A stretch of DNA of 64,000 bases, taken from the NCBI GenBank assembly GCA_028279505.1, contig JANQNP010000018.1:1-64000 (forward strand). Direction: 5' to 3'. Under the pieces are notes generated by a model. It was not told the origin of the DNA, ran no database searches, and saw only the letters and a list, made by a program, of their open reading frames with translations. A program made the translations under genes and the position numbers. Every line of letters starts with the position of its first letter. Position 1 is the stretch's first letter. This stretch comes from Dehalococcoidia bacterium. Lineage in GTDB: Bacteria; Chloroflexota; Dehalococcoidia; UBA2979. Of the stretch, positions 46,379-55,006 are shown one piece after another.

Positions 46379-47073
46379 CGGCGGCGTGCGCGCTGCTGCA
46401 CCGTAGTGAGGACCGCGGCGATCGCAATGATGAAGAACAGCAGGATGAAGCCGAGCGCGAGCGCGGCGCCGAAGTTGCCACGACTGACCTCCAGCACCGC
46501 GGCGGTGGTGAGGACACGCGTCTCGCCGGAGAGGTTGCCGCCGACCATCATCGAGGCGCCGACCTCGGAGACGACGGCCCCGAATCCGGCCATGACCGCG
46601 ACGAGCAGCGGGAGCCGGGCCTCGCGCGCGATCAGCCAGAGGTACTGACGCTGGTTCGCGCCCATGGCACGGACCTGCAGATGCAGGGTCGGCGGCAACG
46701 CCATCACCGCGGCCGCGGTGATGGCGATGATGATCGGCGTCGCGATCAGCGCCTGGGCGATCACGATCGCGCCCGGCGTGTAGATCAGCCCGAGGTCACC
46801 GAGCGGCCCCGACCGCCAGAGCAGGATCGCGACGAGGAGCCCGGCGACCACCGGCGGCGTGCCCGTTCCAGCGTTCGCAAGCGCGACCAGCCCCCGCTGT
46901 CCCGGGAACCGCGCTAGTGCCAGACCGAGGCCGACCGGCATCCCGATCAGCAGCGCAACAAACGTCGAGGTGCCGGTGATCAGGGCCGTGCGCAGCGTGA
47001 TTCCGTAGATGTCGCCATCGCCGGTGGTGAGCAGCCGCCATGCCTCGCCGAGTCCTTCGAGGATGAGCTCCAT
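46375..47073 (-). CDS. tupB: Tungstate ABC transporter permease
   Basis: A 232-aa inner-membrane permease with about five or six hydrophobic helices (TGTSTFVALLIGMPVGLGLAL in its first part). The cytoplasmic coupling loop matches ALGANQRQ-type motifs (MGANQRQYLWLIAREARLPL). The pattern is that of TupB/WtpB-type permeases. It starts 12 bp after the tupA stop and overlaps tupC. Confidence 0.88.
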   Translation of the reverse strand: MELILEGLGEAWRLLTTGDGDIYGITLRTALITGTSTFVALLIGMPVGLGLALARFPGQRGLVALANAGTGTPPVVAGLLVAILLWRSGPLGDLGLIYTPGAIVIAQALIATPIIIAITAAAVMALPPTLHLQVRAMGANQRQYLWLIAREARLPLLVAVMAGFGAVVSEVGASMMVGGNLSGETRVLTTAAVLEVSRGNFGAALALGFILLFFIIAIAAVLTTVQQRARRR

Positions 47074-47085
47074 GAAGGGCGGATG

Positions 47086-47913
47086 CTACTCCGCGTACCC
47101 CGTGAAGAGCGCCTGGCCGTGCTCCTCGATCCCGAAGTCGGAGATCACCTCCTGCGTCGCCGGCTCCAGCAGGAATGCATGAAAGCGGCGCGCGGCGTCG
47201 GTGTTCAGCCCGTCGTGCTCGTCGGGATTCACGATGATGACGTGGTAGACGTTGAACAGCGCCTCATCCCCCTCGGTTTGGATCGGCAGGTCCTCGGCAT
47301 CCGCAACGGCGAGCCAGGTGGCGCGATCGGACAACGTGTAGGCGCGGGTCTCGCTTGCGATCGTGAGCGTCGCGCCCATCCCCTGACCGCTCTCCGCGTA
47401 CCAGCCCTCGCCCGTCGGGGTCTCGAGTCCGGCGGCCTCCCAGAGCGAGCGCTCCTTCGCGTGCGTCCCGGAGTCGTCACCTCGGCTGACGAAGGACGCC
47501 CCGGCTGCGTGAATCGCGGCGAACGCCGCTCCGGCATCCGAGGTTCCAGCGATCCCGGCGGGATCCTCGGACGGGCCGGCGATCACGAAGTCGTTGAACA
47601 TCACGCGCGCCCGCTCGACGCCGTAGCCGGCCTCCACGAAGGCCACCTCGGCGGCCGGCGAGTGGACGAGGAGGACGTCCGCGTCGCCGCTTTCCCCCAT
47701 CGCCATCGCGGCGCCCGAGCCGACCGCGATCACCTTCACGTCGTCGCCGCTCTCCTCCTCGAACATGGGCACGAGGACGTCGAGCAGGCCGCTGTTCTCC
47801 GTGCTGGTGGTGGTCGCGAGGATCAGCTCGTTGTCGTCGCCGCAGGCGGCCAGCAGCAGCGCCGTGACGCCGACGATCGCCGCCAACCAGAGGCCCGCAC
47901 TCCGAAATCGCAC
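47086..47913 (-). CDS. tupA: Tungstate-binding lipoprotein
   Basis: Extracytoplasmic binding protein for tungstate/molybdate oxyanions. The signature TTTSTENSGLLDVLVPMFEE and the anion-binding region SRGDDSGTHAKE are diagnostic of TupA. GTG 47913 is preferred because it starts a clean signal peptide (VRFRSAGLWLAAIVGV) ending in lipobox LAAC. The longer GTG at 47955 would place a palindromic operator inside the gene. It is the first gene of tupABC and divergent from a ModE-type regulator. Confidence 0.9.
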   Translation of the reverse strand: MRFRSAGLWLAAIVGVTALLLAACGDDNELILATTTSTENSGLLDVLVPMFEEESGDDVKVIAVGSGAAMAMGESGDADVLLVHSPAAEVAFVEAGYGVERARVMFNDFVIAGPSEDPAGIAGTSDAGAAFAAIHAAGASFVSRGDDSGTHAKERSLWEAAGLETPTGEGWYAESGQGMGATLTIASETRAYTLSDRATWLAVADAEDLPIQTEGDEALFNVYHVIIVNPDEHDGLNTDAARRFHAFLLEPATQEVISDFGIEEHGQALFTGYAE

Positions 47914-47946
47914 CCAGACCCACCCGTCCGTCTCCGCGCTCAATTC

Positions 47947-47968
47947 GTCTTGCACAGGCGTGCAAGAC
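47947..47968. promoter_or_regulatory. Perfect palindrome between tupA and modE-type gene (predicted operator)
   Basis: A 9-bp inverted repeat GTCTTGCAC/GTGCAAGAC with a 4-bp spacer AGGC. It sits in the short divergent gap, about 33 bp from the preferred tupA start and 43 bp from the preferred regulator start. Perfect symmetry and position make it the likely binding site of the adjacent ModE-type protein. It would repress both directions when oxyanion is plentiful. Confidence 0.7.
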
Positions 47969-48011
47969 GTTACCCTCGACCATGCCGATGCACAATCGGA
48001 TCGGAGTCGCG

Positions 48012-48407
48012 ATGGCCGATCAGCCCAACGAACGAGGCGTGCAGCCGTTCGAGGTCCGCACGAAGGTGTGGATCGAGCGCGACGGCGCCGTGGTGATCAG
48101 CGACTTCCTTGCGGAGCTGCTCGAGGCCGTCGGTACCCACGGATCGGTCGCCGCGGCCGCACAGGCGCTCGGCCTCCCCTATCGCACGGCCTGGAAGAAG
48201 CTGCGCGAGATGGAGGCGGCGGCGGGCGTCACGCTGATCGAGTCGTCGTCCGGGGGCAGCAGCGGCGGTCAGACCACGCTGTCCGAGGAGGCGTCACGGC
48301 TGATCGAGGCGCTGCACCGGATCAGCGATCCAACGACCACCGTCGCACAGGAGCGGTTCGATGCGGAACTGCGCGCACTCGCCCAACCACAGCGGGACGA
48401 CCGCTAG
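48012..48407 (+). CDS. ModE-type LysR-fold transcriptional regulator
   Basis: A 131-aa protein containing the ModE N-terminal winged helix: FEVRTKVWIERDG, FLAELLEAVGTHGSVAAAAQ, LGLPYRTAWKKLREMEAAAG. No C-terminal molybdate-binding TOBE domain is present, so ligand sensing must occur elsewhere, perhaps in TupC, or the domain is lost. ATG 48012 has GGAG 6 nt upstream; ATG 47982 is a longer option. It is divergent from tupABC and probably its regulator. Confidence 0.82.
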   Translation: MADQPNERGVQPFEVRTKVWIERDGAVVISDFLAELLEAVGTHGSVAAAAQALGLPYRTAWKKLREMEAAAGVTLIESSSGGSSGGQTTLSEEASRLIEALHRISDPTTTVAQERFDAELRALAQPQRDDR

Positions 48408-48431
48408 TCAGGCGGGGAGTGACGCTCGGCG

Positions 48432-49403
48432 CTAGCCGGCGAGGCGATCAGGCGACGGCGCGGAGGCGTCTGGCGCCCCGGGCCGCAGACTGAGCGGCGT
48501 GCGACCGCCCGAGGCCTGATGGAACCACTGAATCTGGCGCACCAGCTCGTCGAGACCGCCGATCGCGGCGAGCGCGGCATAGCGAGGATGGGTGACCGGC
48601 AGCGGCGTTCGCACCGGCACGTTGAGTGAGTAGCCCTCGTCGAATCCGAGCGTGGCGGCGACGGACCGCGCTTCGCGCACGATCGCGGCCAACCCGTGGG
48701 CGGCCGCAGGGGTGCTGTCAGCGGTGGGGAGCGTCCCGGCGGTCGAGTTGGCTAGCGCGGTGAACGTTGACGGAAGCGGCTCGAAGAAGCCCCAGTGCGT
48801 GCCGACCTGCGCCGTGACGTGGGCGGCGTCGTCACCGAGGAGCTGCCACTCGGCCTCGATCGGGTCGACACCCGTGTTCACGAGCGCGAGCACCTCGCGG
48901 TACTGATCCGGGCTGCGGGCGATCAGCGAGAGCCGGCCGACCTGGTGGAGCAACCCGATCGTGAAGGCGGCCTCCACTTCGTCGGCGGGGCGCCCATCGT
49001 GCAGGCAGAACGCCTCGGCGAGGAGCGCGACGGCCAGCTGCCAGGACCAGAAGTCGTCAAAATGCAGATCGGAGCGCGTGAGGTGCTCGAACTCGGAGCG
49101 GGTGAGCGCCGCGGTGACGATCTGCTGCGTCGCGTCGGCGCCGATCCGGTCGAGCGCAACGGCGGCGGTGCGAATCGGGCCGGTTGGGGCGGAGAAGGAC
49201 GAGTTGGCGGCGCGCAGCACGCTGGCCGTGAGACCGGGATCGCCCTCGACGATCGAGAGCAGATCGCGAAGATCGGCGTTCGGGCTCCAGAGCACGGCCA
49301 TCCCGCGGCCCTTGAGCATGGGCAGGACGGGGAGTTCGGCCGGGGCAACACCGTTGTGCATCGTCATCGGCTGATCATCGGCGATCGCGTCGCTCAACCG
49401 CAT
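48432..49403 (-). CDS. HDOD-domain protein, copy 1
   Basis: A 323-aa HDOD signalling protein. PAELPVLPMLKG at the start and the helix pattern LLSIVEGDPGLTASVLRAANSS match the HDOD opening, and FTIGLLHQVGRLSLI corresponds to the HD helix with Asp replaced by Gln, as in non-catalytic HDODs. Such domains act in stress and signalling pathways through protein binding. It is followed 88 bp upstream by a paralogue; the two share most of their length, pointing to tandem duplication. Confidence 0.82.
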   Translation of the reverse strand: MRLSDAIADDQPMTMHNGVAPAELPVLPMLKGRGMAVLWSPNADLRDLLSIVEGDPGLTASVLRAANSSFSAPTGPIRTAAVALDRIGADATQQIVTAALTRSEFEHLTRSDLHFDDFWSWQLAVALLAEAFCLHDGRPADEVEAAFTIGLLHQVGRLSLIARSPDQYREVLALVNTGVDPIEAEWQLLGDDAAHVTAQVGTHWGFFEPLPSTFTALANSTAGTLPTADSTPAAAHGLAAIVREARSVAATLGFDEGYSLNVPVRTPLPVTHPRYAALAAIGGLDELVRQIQWFHQASGGRTPLSLRPGAPDASAPSPDRLAG

Positions 49404-49491
49404 ATCACCGCTCGGTGAAACCCCTGATCCTTCGCGGCGTCGTGGTGATCCGAGAGCGGGGCCGCCGGACGGCCGCGGTCGAGGTGTGCCG

Positions 49492-50340
49492 CTAGCTGGC
49501 AGCCGGACGCGGCTCGGTGGCGTGGCGGAACCAGTTCACCCGCTCGCGGACGCCGTCGCGCCCACCGAGGGCTTCGATCGTCGCGGCGCGTGGGTGGTCG
49601 GCCGCCAGCTCCGAGGGCTCGTCGAGCAACAGGTCGAGCGCGAAGCCGTCGTCGAAGCCGAGCGCGCGTGCGACGGTTCGGGCCTCCTCGAGCAGCGTGG
49701 CAAGCGGGGTCGGCGTTTCACCCTGTGGCGTGACGATGGCGTCGCCGAGCGGCGACGGCAGCGACCAGTCGGTGGCGATCTGGGCGTTGAGTTCCGCGGA
49801 GTCGGCGCCAAAGACCTGCCGTTCGGCCTCGAGCGGCGGGTGGCCGGCGCGCACGAGCTCGATCACCTGCTCGTAGCGCTCAGGCGAGCGCGAGGCGTAC
49901 GACAACCGTCCGACCTGGTGGAGGAGTCCAACGGTAAACGCCGCCTGGAGCTCTTCGGGCGGGCGACCATCGTGGGTCGCGAACGACTCCGTCAACACGC
50001 CGACCGCAAGCAGCCAACGCCAGAACCGATCCGCCTCGAGGCCTGACTCCTCAAGGCGTTCGAACTCGGCTCGGGTCAGCGCGGCGACGGTGATGCCGCG
50101 CGCGGCCTCGAGGCCGATCCGCACGATCGCGTTGCGGGCGGTCGCGACCGGCTCGACGGGCGCCGAGTGAGCGGAGTTCGCAGCCCTCAGGACGCCGGCG
50201 GTCAGTCCCGGGTCTCCTTCGATCACGGCGAGGAAGTCGCGCAGCTCCGCCTGCGGGTTCCAGAGCAGCACCATGCCGCGCGCACGCGGCGTCGGCATGG
50301 TCGGCAACTCGGCCGGCGCGAACGAGCCAGAGAACGTCAT
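49492..50340 (-). CDS. HDOD-domain protein, copy 2
   Basis: A 282-aa HDOD protein paralogous to the downstream copy: PAELPTMPTPRARGM, DFLAVIEGDPGLTAGVLRAA and AAFTVGLLHQVGRLSY match position by position. Here too the HD aspartate is Gln. It is shorter at the C-terminus. No phosphodiesterase or receiver domain is fused, so signal input and output are unknown. It is divergent from ctaA across 257 bp with no further gene. Confidence 0.82.
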   Translation of the reverse strand: MTFSGSFAPAELPTMPTPRARGMVLLWNPQAELRDFLAVIEGDPGLTAGVLRAANSAHSAPVEPVATARNAIVRIGLEAARGITVAALTRAEFERLEESGLEADRFWRWLLAVGVLTESFATHDGRPPEELQAAFTVGLLHQVGRLSYASRSPERYEQVIELVRAGHPPLEAERQVFGADSAELNAQIATDWSLPSPLGDAIVTPQGETPTPLATLLEEARTVARALGFDDGFALDLLLDEPSELAADHPRAATIEALGGRDGVRERVNWFRHATEPRPAAS

Positions 50341-50597
50341 GTCGGGATCATCGGCGGCGGTGCCGTGGTGGAGAGTCTGTCGTCAGAAAACTCCGCCCGA
50401 ACGTCAGACAACCTCCAGCACACGTTGCCAGCAGGACGCGGATGGTGCGCGACGGCCTCGCGGAGACACGCCTCCAGGCGCGCGCGATCGGTTGATCACC
50501 CCTCGGATGAGCCGGGCCGGGAGACGAGCCCAACGTCCTATTACGGCAGGCCAAAGGTCCAGCAGCGCCTGAGCGCCCCGCCATCTATGCTCCGTTC

Positions 50598-51572
50598 ATG
50601 ACCAGCGAGGCGATGCCGACCACCGCCGGCCCGGACTGGCACCGCCGGTTCCGTGGGTTCAGCTGGGCGGTCGTGATCTTCACGATCGGCGTGGTCGTCA
50701 GCGGCGACATCGTCCAGGCGACCGAGTCGGGCGCGGGCTGTGGGGAGCACTGGCCACGCTGCAACGGCTCGGTGATCCCAGCGATCGGCAACGCCAACAC
50801 CGCGGTCGAGTTCACGCACCGCATCATGACGACGGTGCTCAGCCTCGGCTTCATCGCGCTGCTCTACGGGGCGTGGAAGCTCTACGGCCGTGGGCACCGC
50901 GTCTGGGGCGCGACGCTCTGGGCGACCTTCTTCCTGATCACCGAGATCCTGCTCGGCGCGGCGCTGGTGCTGTTCGGCTGGGTTGACGAGGACGCCTCGT
51001 GGGGCCGGGTGATTGCCGACGCGCTGCACGTGGTGAACACGTTCCTGCTGGTGGGCGCGATCGCGCTGATCGCCTGGTTCGCGAGCGGGGGCGCGGCGTT
51101 CCGGATCGATCGAGACCGCCGCACCGACCGGCTGCTCCTGGGCTCGGTGATCGTCGTGCTACTGATCGCGATCACGGGGACGATCAACTCGCTGGCCGAC
51201 ACGCTGGAGATGTCGGAGGCGGTCGACATCGATGAGACGCCGATCGCGGCGGTGCTGGTCAGCATCCGCGGCATCCACCCAGCGGTGGCGATCGCAACGG
51301 GCGCCGGCATCTTCTATGCGATGACGCTCCTCCGCGACTCGGTCTCCGGCCTCGCGCTGCGGTTACTGCAGGGCGTGCAGGCGGTGATCGTGCTGCAGTT
51401 CGTGGTCGGCATCCTGAACATCGCGCTGCTCACGCCGCTGGAGACGCAGATCGTGCACCTGGTGCTGGCCGACACGCTCTGGATCCTGTTGATCCTGCTC
51501 ACCGCACAGATGCTGCGCACCGATGCGCCCGAGGCCGCGGCCACCGATCGACCTCGGGTGGCCGTCGGGTAG
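50598..51572 (+). CDS. ctaA: Heme A synthase (CtaA/COX15)
   Basis: Integral membrane monooxygenase that converts heme O to heme A for cytochrome c oxidase. The 324-aa protein has about eight hydrophobic segments. The family loop ATESGAGCGEHWPRCNGSVI carries the paired cysteines, and histidine ligands occur in VEFTHRIMTTVL and later helices (IHPAVAIATG, QIVHLVLAD). Its presence indicates an aerobic respiratory chain with an aa3-type oxidase encoded elsewhere. Confidence 0.92.
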   Translation: MTSEAMPTTAGPDWHRRFRGFSWAVVIFTIGVVVSGDIVQATESGAGCGEHWPRCNGSVIPAIGNANTAVEFTHRIMTTVLSLGFIALLYGAWKLYGRGHRVWGATLWATFFLITEILLGAALVLFGWVDEDASWGRVIADALHVVNTFLLVGAIALIAWFASGGAAFRIDRDRRTDRLLLGSVIVVLLIAITGTINSLADTLEMSEAVDIDETPIAAVLVSIRGIHPAVAIATGAGIFYAMTLLRDSVSGLALRLLQGVQAVIVLQFVVGILNIALLTPLETQIVHLVLADTLWILLILLTAQMLRTDAPEAAATDRPRVAVG

Positions 51573-51616
51573 CGATCCCCGGTCACCGGTTGTGGTCAGC
51601 TGGTAGCGGCGTCGGG

Positions 51617-52396
51617 CTACAGGTACACGTCGAAGCGGACAGTCTTGCCGCGGAACTGGGTGCTCGGCTGCCGGCCGTCCGACACCTCGAGCGGTGCGCC
51701 GTCATCCGGGCGCTTCACCACCACGCGGCGGCAGCCGCTCTCGAGGGCGGCCGCGAGCAACGAGGCGCCATCGTCCTCGTGGCGGACGAGCCGGGCGAGG
51801 GCCCAGAGCTCCTTCTTCGGCCGCGCGGTGCGGTTCTTCGAGACGAACATCGGATCGAGGTAGATGACGTCCGGCACCTCGTCGAGCGCGGCGAGGTAGT
51901 CCCGGGAGTCGGCGGTGACGAGATCGAGGCGCTCGACGGCCTCCATCAGGTCGGGGTAGCCGAGCGCGCGGTGCACGCCGTCGACCAGCAGTGCCGCGAC
52001 AACGCGGTCGCGCTCGATCGCGGCGACGTGGCAGCCGAGGAGCGCCAGCAGCATCGCGTCGCGCCCGAATCCGGCGGTCGCGTCCACGATCCGGAGCGAC
52101 TCCCCTCGATAGCCGACCGCCTTCGCCAGTAGCTCGCTGCGCAGCGATCCGGAGCGACGGCGGCGGAAGTCGCCGGACATGAAGTCGCAGTAGACGGGAC
52201 CGACCTCGGCGTCGGTCTGGTGCAGCTCGAGACGCTCCTCGGTGATCACGAGCAGCAGCTCGTACTCGCTGGTCGGCGCTTCGACGAGGGGGAGGCCGAG
52301 CAGCGAGGCCATCTCCTGTGGCGTCCCGAGGACGTCGGACCGCTCGGCGGAGGCGTAGACCGCGATGGTGGGCGTGTCGACTTCGCTGGTGACCAT
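51617..52396 (-). CDS. rsmJ: 16S rRNA (guanine1516-N2)-methyltransferase (RsmJ-type)
   Basis: A 259-aa SAM-dependent methyltransferase. The RsmJ motifs are in place: IVDATAGFGRDAMLLALLGC (SAM site), IERDRVVAALLVDGVHRAL, the catalytic-type VIYLDPMFVSKNRTARPKKE, and a C-terminal RVVVKRPDDGAPLEV. RsmJ methylates G1516 of 16S rRNA. The family is best known in Gammaproteobacteria, so finding it here is of some interest. It is divergent from the AhpD-like gene. Confidence 0.88.
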   Translation of the reverse strand: MVTSEVDTPTIAVYASAERSDVLGTPQEMASLLGLPLVEAPTSEYELLLVITEERLELHQTDAEVGPVYCDFMSGDFRRRRSGSLRSELLAKAVGYRGESLRIVDATAGFGRDAMLLALLGCHVAAIERDRVVAALLVDGVHRALGYPDLMEAVERLDLVTADSRDYLAALDEVPDVIYLDPMFVSKNRTARPKKELWALARLVRHEDDGASLLAAALESGCRRVVVKRPDDGAPLEVSDGRQPSTQFRGKTVRFDVYL

Positions 52397-52441
52397 GGCT
52401 CAATCGTATCGAGGCACCCATTGCTGAGATACGGGCGGCGT

Positions 52442-53569
52442 ATGCTCCTCGTCATGCCGTTCGACTACGGTGGTTCGCCGTACCCGATCCCTGACCGCAT
52501 CCCCAAGGCGCACCGCGCCGCGTGGTCCCACCTCGCGGAGCCCGGCATGTGGTGGAGCGGCGCGGAGCGCGTGGCGATCGCCGAGGAGACCCGGAACGCG
52601 GAGGACTGCGCGCTCTGTGCCGAGCGTCGCGAGGCGTTGTCGGCGCCCTCGGTGGTTGGGGAGCACGACTCGAGTACCGCCCTACCGCCCGCCGCGATCG
52701 AGGCGGTGCACAAGATCGTGACCGACCCAGGGCGGCTGTCGAAGCCCTGGCTGGAAGGACTGCTCGCGGACGGCCTCACCGACGCTGCTTATGTCGAGAT
52801 CGTGGGCGTCCTCACGACGGTGCTCTCGGTCGACGACCTGCACCGCGGGCTGGGCCTGGACCTCGAACCGCTGCCCGCCTCGGTGGGTGGCGAGCCGGAG
52901 CGGCGGCGACCGGCGGGCGCGACCGACGAGGGCGCGTGGGTCCACACCGTGCCGGCGAGCGCCCTCGATGCGGCGGACGCGGACCTTTACGGTGGCGCGC
53001 CGCAGGCCGCGAACGTGATCCGGGCGCTCAGCCTCGTGCCGCCGGCCGTGCGGATGCTCGGGGTGCTGCACGGGGCGCACTACCTGAGCTACGCCGAGAT
53101 GCGGATGATGACGAGCCTCGATCGGTCGCTGAGCCGGCCGCAGCTCGAGCTGGTGGCGGCGCGCGTGTCGGCGGTCAACGAGTGCTTCTACTGAACGAAC
53201 GCGCATTCCGCGATGCTCCGTGCGAGCAGCGAAGCCACCGAGACCAGCGTCGACATGCGAGCGGTCGTTGACGGCGAAGCCGACAGCGGCCTCCCGCGCG
53301 GAGACGCGCTGTCGTCGTTCGCGGAGGCGCTGGTGCGACGGTCGCCGGACCTCGATGCGGAGCGCGAGCGCCTCGAGGCTGCCGTCGGCGCGGCCGGGCT
53401 GATCGAGGCGGCGGGCACGGCGGCCAACTTCCAGCGGATGACGCGGATCGCCGACGCGATCGGGATCCCCCTCGATCGTGACGGGGGTGAGCAGGGGGCG
53501 GCGTTCCGCGCGGGGCTCGGGATCGACCGGTTCGCCGGCGCCGAGAACACGCCAACCGCCGCGAGGTAG
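52442..53569 (+). CDS. AhpD-like/carboxymuconolactone decarboxylase-fold protein, predicted selenoprotein (in-frame UGA at 53192-53194)
   Basis: Predicted redox enzyme with two CMD/AhpD-like halves. The first half has ERVAIAEETRNAEDCALC and the second SRPQLELVAARVSAVNECFY. Where the family normally reads CFYC the gene has TGC TTC TAC TGA, and the frame continues TNAHSAMLRASSEATE for 125 codons to 53569. That continuation includes the His expected after the CxxC, and it keeps high GC at third positions. A hairpin with bacterial SECIS geometry follows the TGA (53214-53228). Read through, the protein is 375 aa; a normal stop would truncate it exactly at the active site. Alternatives are a nonsense mutation or sequencing error. 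The start is ATG 52442 or 52454. Confidence 0.75.
53195..53230 (+). promoter_or_regulatory. Predicted bacterial SECIS element
   Basis: Immediately downstream of the UGA, a 5-bp stem TGCTC/GAGCA (53214-53218 with 53224-53228) encloses the loop CGTGC, with G as its second base. The loop starts 24 nt after the UGA. Bacterial SECIS elements need a short stem, a small loop with a G in the first two positions, and a distance of roughly 16-37 nt; this one fits. Whether SelB recognises it is untested. Confidence 0.55.
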
Positions 53570-53650
53570 GGCGTCGGCGCCCGGGCGTCCCACCTCGAAG
53601 GTGGCTCGCCCTCGGACGTGCAGGGCCGCGCGAGTGGCCTCGGTGGGTGG

Positions 53651-54829
53651 CTAGCCCCTCGGGAGGCCGAGGCCGCGGGTGGCGATGATGTTGCGCTGAA
53701 TCTCGGAGCTGCCGCCGGCGATGGTGGAGGACACCGAGCCGAGGTGGGCGCGAGCGTAGGTACCGTTCGCGGCGTCGTCGCGGGCGCCGTCCCAGACCAT
53801 GCCGTAGAGGCCAAGCAACCGGTGGTTGATCAGCGAGACGCGCTGGTTCAGCTCGGAGAGGAAGAGCTTCGCCATCGAGGCCTCGTAGTTCGGGACCATC
53901 TTGCTGTCCTGGATCGAGACGTTGAGGAAGGCGAAGAGGAACGAGACCTCGCCCTCGATCCAGCGCTCGGTGAAAGCGTGGCGCCAGGAGCCGCTCTCGC
54001 GGCCGCGCACCTGCTCCTCGGAGGCCGTCTTCGCGCGCTCGAGGGCGCTGGCGAGCGTGTGGCGGACGGCGACGTTGGAGCCGATGTCGGAGCGCTCGAA
54101 GTCGGTGAGGGTCATGCCGACGTACCAGCCGCGATTCTCCTCGCCGATGCGATCGCTGACGGGGACGCGCACGTCCTCGAAGAAGACTTCGTTGAACGGC
54201 TGGCGATTGTCCATGGTGGTGAGGGGGCGGACGGAGACCCCCTGCTGGCGCATGTTCAGCATGAGGAGCGAGATGCCTCGATGCTTCGGGGCGTCGGGGT
54301 CGGTGCGCGTGAGCAGGTACATGCGGTCGGCGAACTGGGCGCCGGAGGTCCAGATCTTCTGGCCGTTGATGACGTACTCGTCGCCGTCGCGCGTCGCCCT
54401 CGTCTGGAGCGAAGCCAGGTCCGAGCCGGAGCCCGGCTCGGACCAACCCTGGGCCCACATCACCTCGCCGCTGAGGATGCCGGGGAGGAGCTCCTGCTTC
54501 TGCTCCTCGGTGCCGTGGACGAGCAGCGTGGGGCCGAAGTAGCTGGCGCCGAGGCCGCCAACGTTGGAGAGGCCGTGCTCGGCGAGTTCCTGGTTGAGGA
54601 CGAACTGCTGCTTGATGGTGAGGCCGGCGCCGCCGTACTCCTTCGGCCAGGCCGGGGCGACCCAGCCACGCTCGACGAGGGCGGCGCGCCACGCCTTGAG
54701 CTCGTGGCGGTTGAGGGCTTCTTCCTCGTTGTCGCCGTCAGCGCGCTTGCCTTTGTGACCATGCTCGTTGATGAAAGCGCGGACGACCTCGCGGAACTCG
54801 GCCTCGGCGGTGGTGTCGAGCAGGTCCAT
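53651..54829 (-). CDS. Acyl-CoA dehydrogenase, copy 1
   Basis: A 392-aa flavoprotein of the acyl-CoA dehydrogenase family. The FAD-binding region MWAQGWSEPGSGSDLASLQT and INGQKIWTSGAQFADRM are typical, and the C-terminal GGSSEIQRNIIATRGLGLPRG ends the fold. The catalytic glutamate was not assigned. The extended N-terminal helices and GWVAPAWPKEYGG match the group with long-chain or degradative substrates. It is 45% or more similar by eye to the next upstream copy. Confidence 0.9.
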   Translation of the reverse strand: MDLLDTTAEAEFREVVRAFINEHGHKGKRADGDNEEEALNRHELKAWRAALVERGWVAPAWPKEYGGAGLTIKQQFVLNQELAEHGLSNVGGLGASYFGPTLLVHGTEEQKQELLPGILSGEVMWAQGWSEPGSGSDLASLQTRATRDGDEYVINGQKIWTSGAQFADRMYLLTRTDPDAPKHRGISLLMLNMRQQGVSVRPLTTMDNRQPFNEVFFEDVRVPVSDRIGEENRGWYVGMTLTDFERSDIGSNVAVRHTLASALERAKTASEEQVRGRESGSWRHAFTERWIEGEVSFLFAFLNVSIQDSKMVPNYEASMAKLFLSELNQRVSLINHRLLGLYGMVWDGARDDAANGTYARAHLGSVSSTIAGGSSEIQRNIIATRGLGLPRG

Positions 54830-54955
54830 GAGTCGCTCCCTCGGTGCAGCCGGCTTTCAAACGACGTTCGATTCCGGCGCATCCTAGCGCACCCGTCCGC
54901 GACGCGGCCGTCCGCTGCGCGACCGTCCTCGGAGCGGCGATCGGCCTCGAAACGA

Positions 54956-54983
54956 AACAGGCCCGGCTTGAGCCGGGCCTGTT
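54956..54983 (-). terminator. Terminator hairpin between the two acyl-CoA dehydrogenase genes
   Basis: Perfect 12-bp inverted repeat AACAGGCCCGGC/GCCGGGCCTGTT with a 4-nt loop. It lies 24 bp after the stop of the upstream (minus-strand) dehydrogenase gene at 55007. The AAC/GTT ends give a modest U-containing 3' side. It suggests the two genes are transcribed separately. Confidence 0.75.
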
Positions 54984-55006
54984 GGCGCCTGGACCTCAGA
55001 GGGTCG

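Noticed and set aside
49492..50340. HDOD protein as cyclic-di-GMP phosphodiesterase
   Set aside because: The HD pair is H-Q and no GYP motif is present, so catalysis is not supported.
53175..54692. 505-aa minus-strand ORF over the acyl-CoA dehydrogenase
   Set aside because: Alternate frame of the dehydrogenase, Arg/Pro-rich, without conserved motifs.
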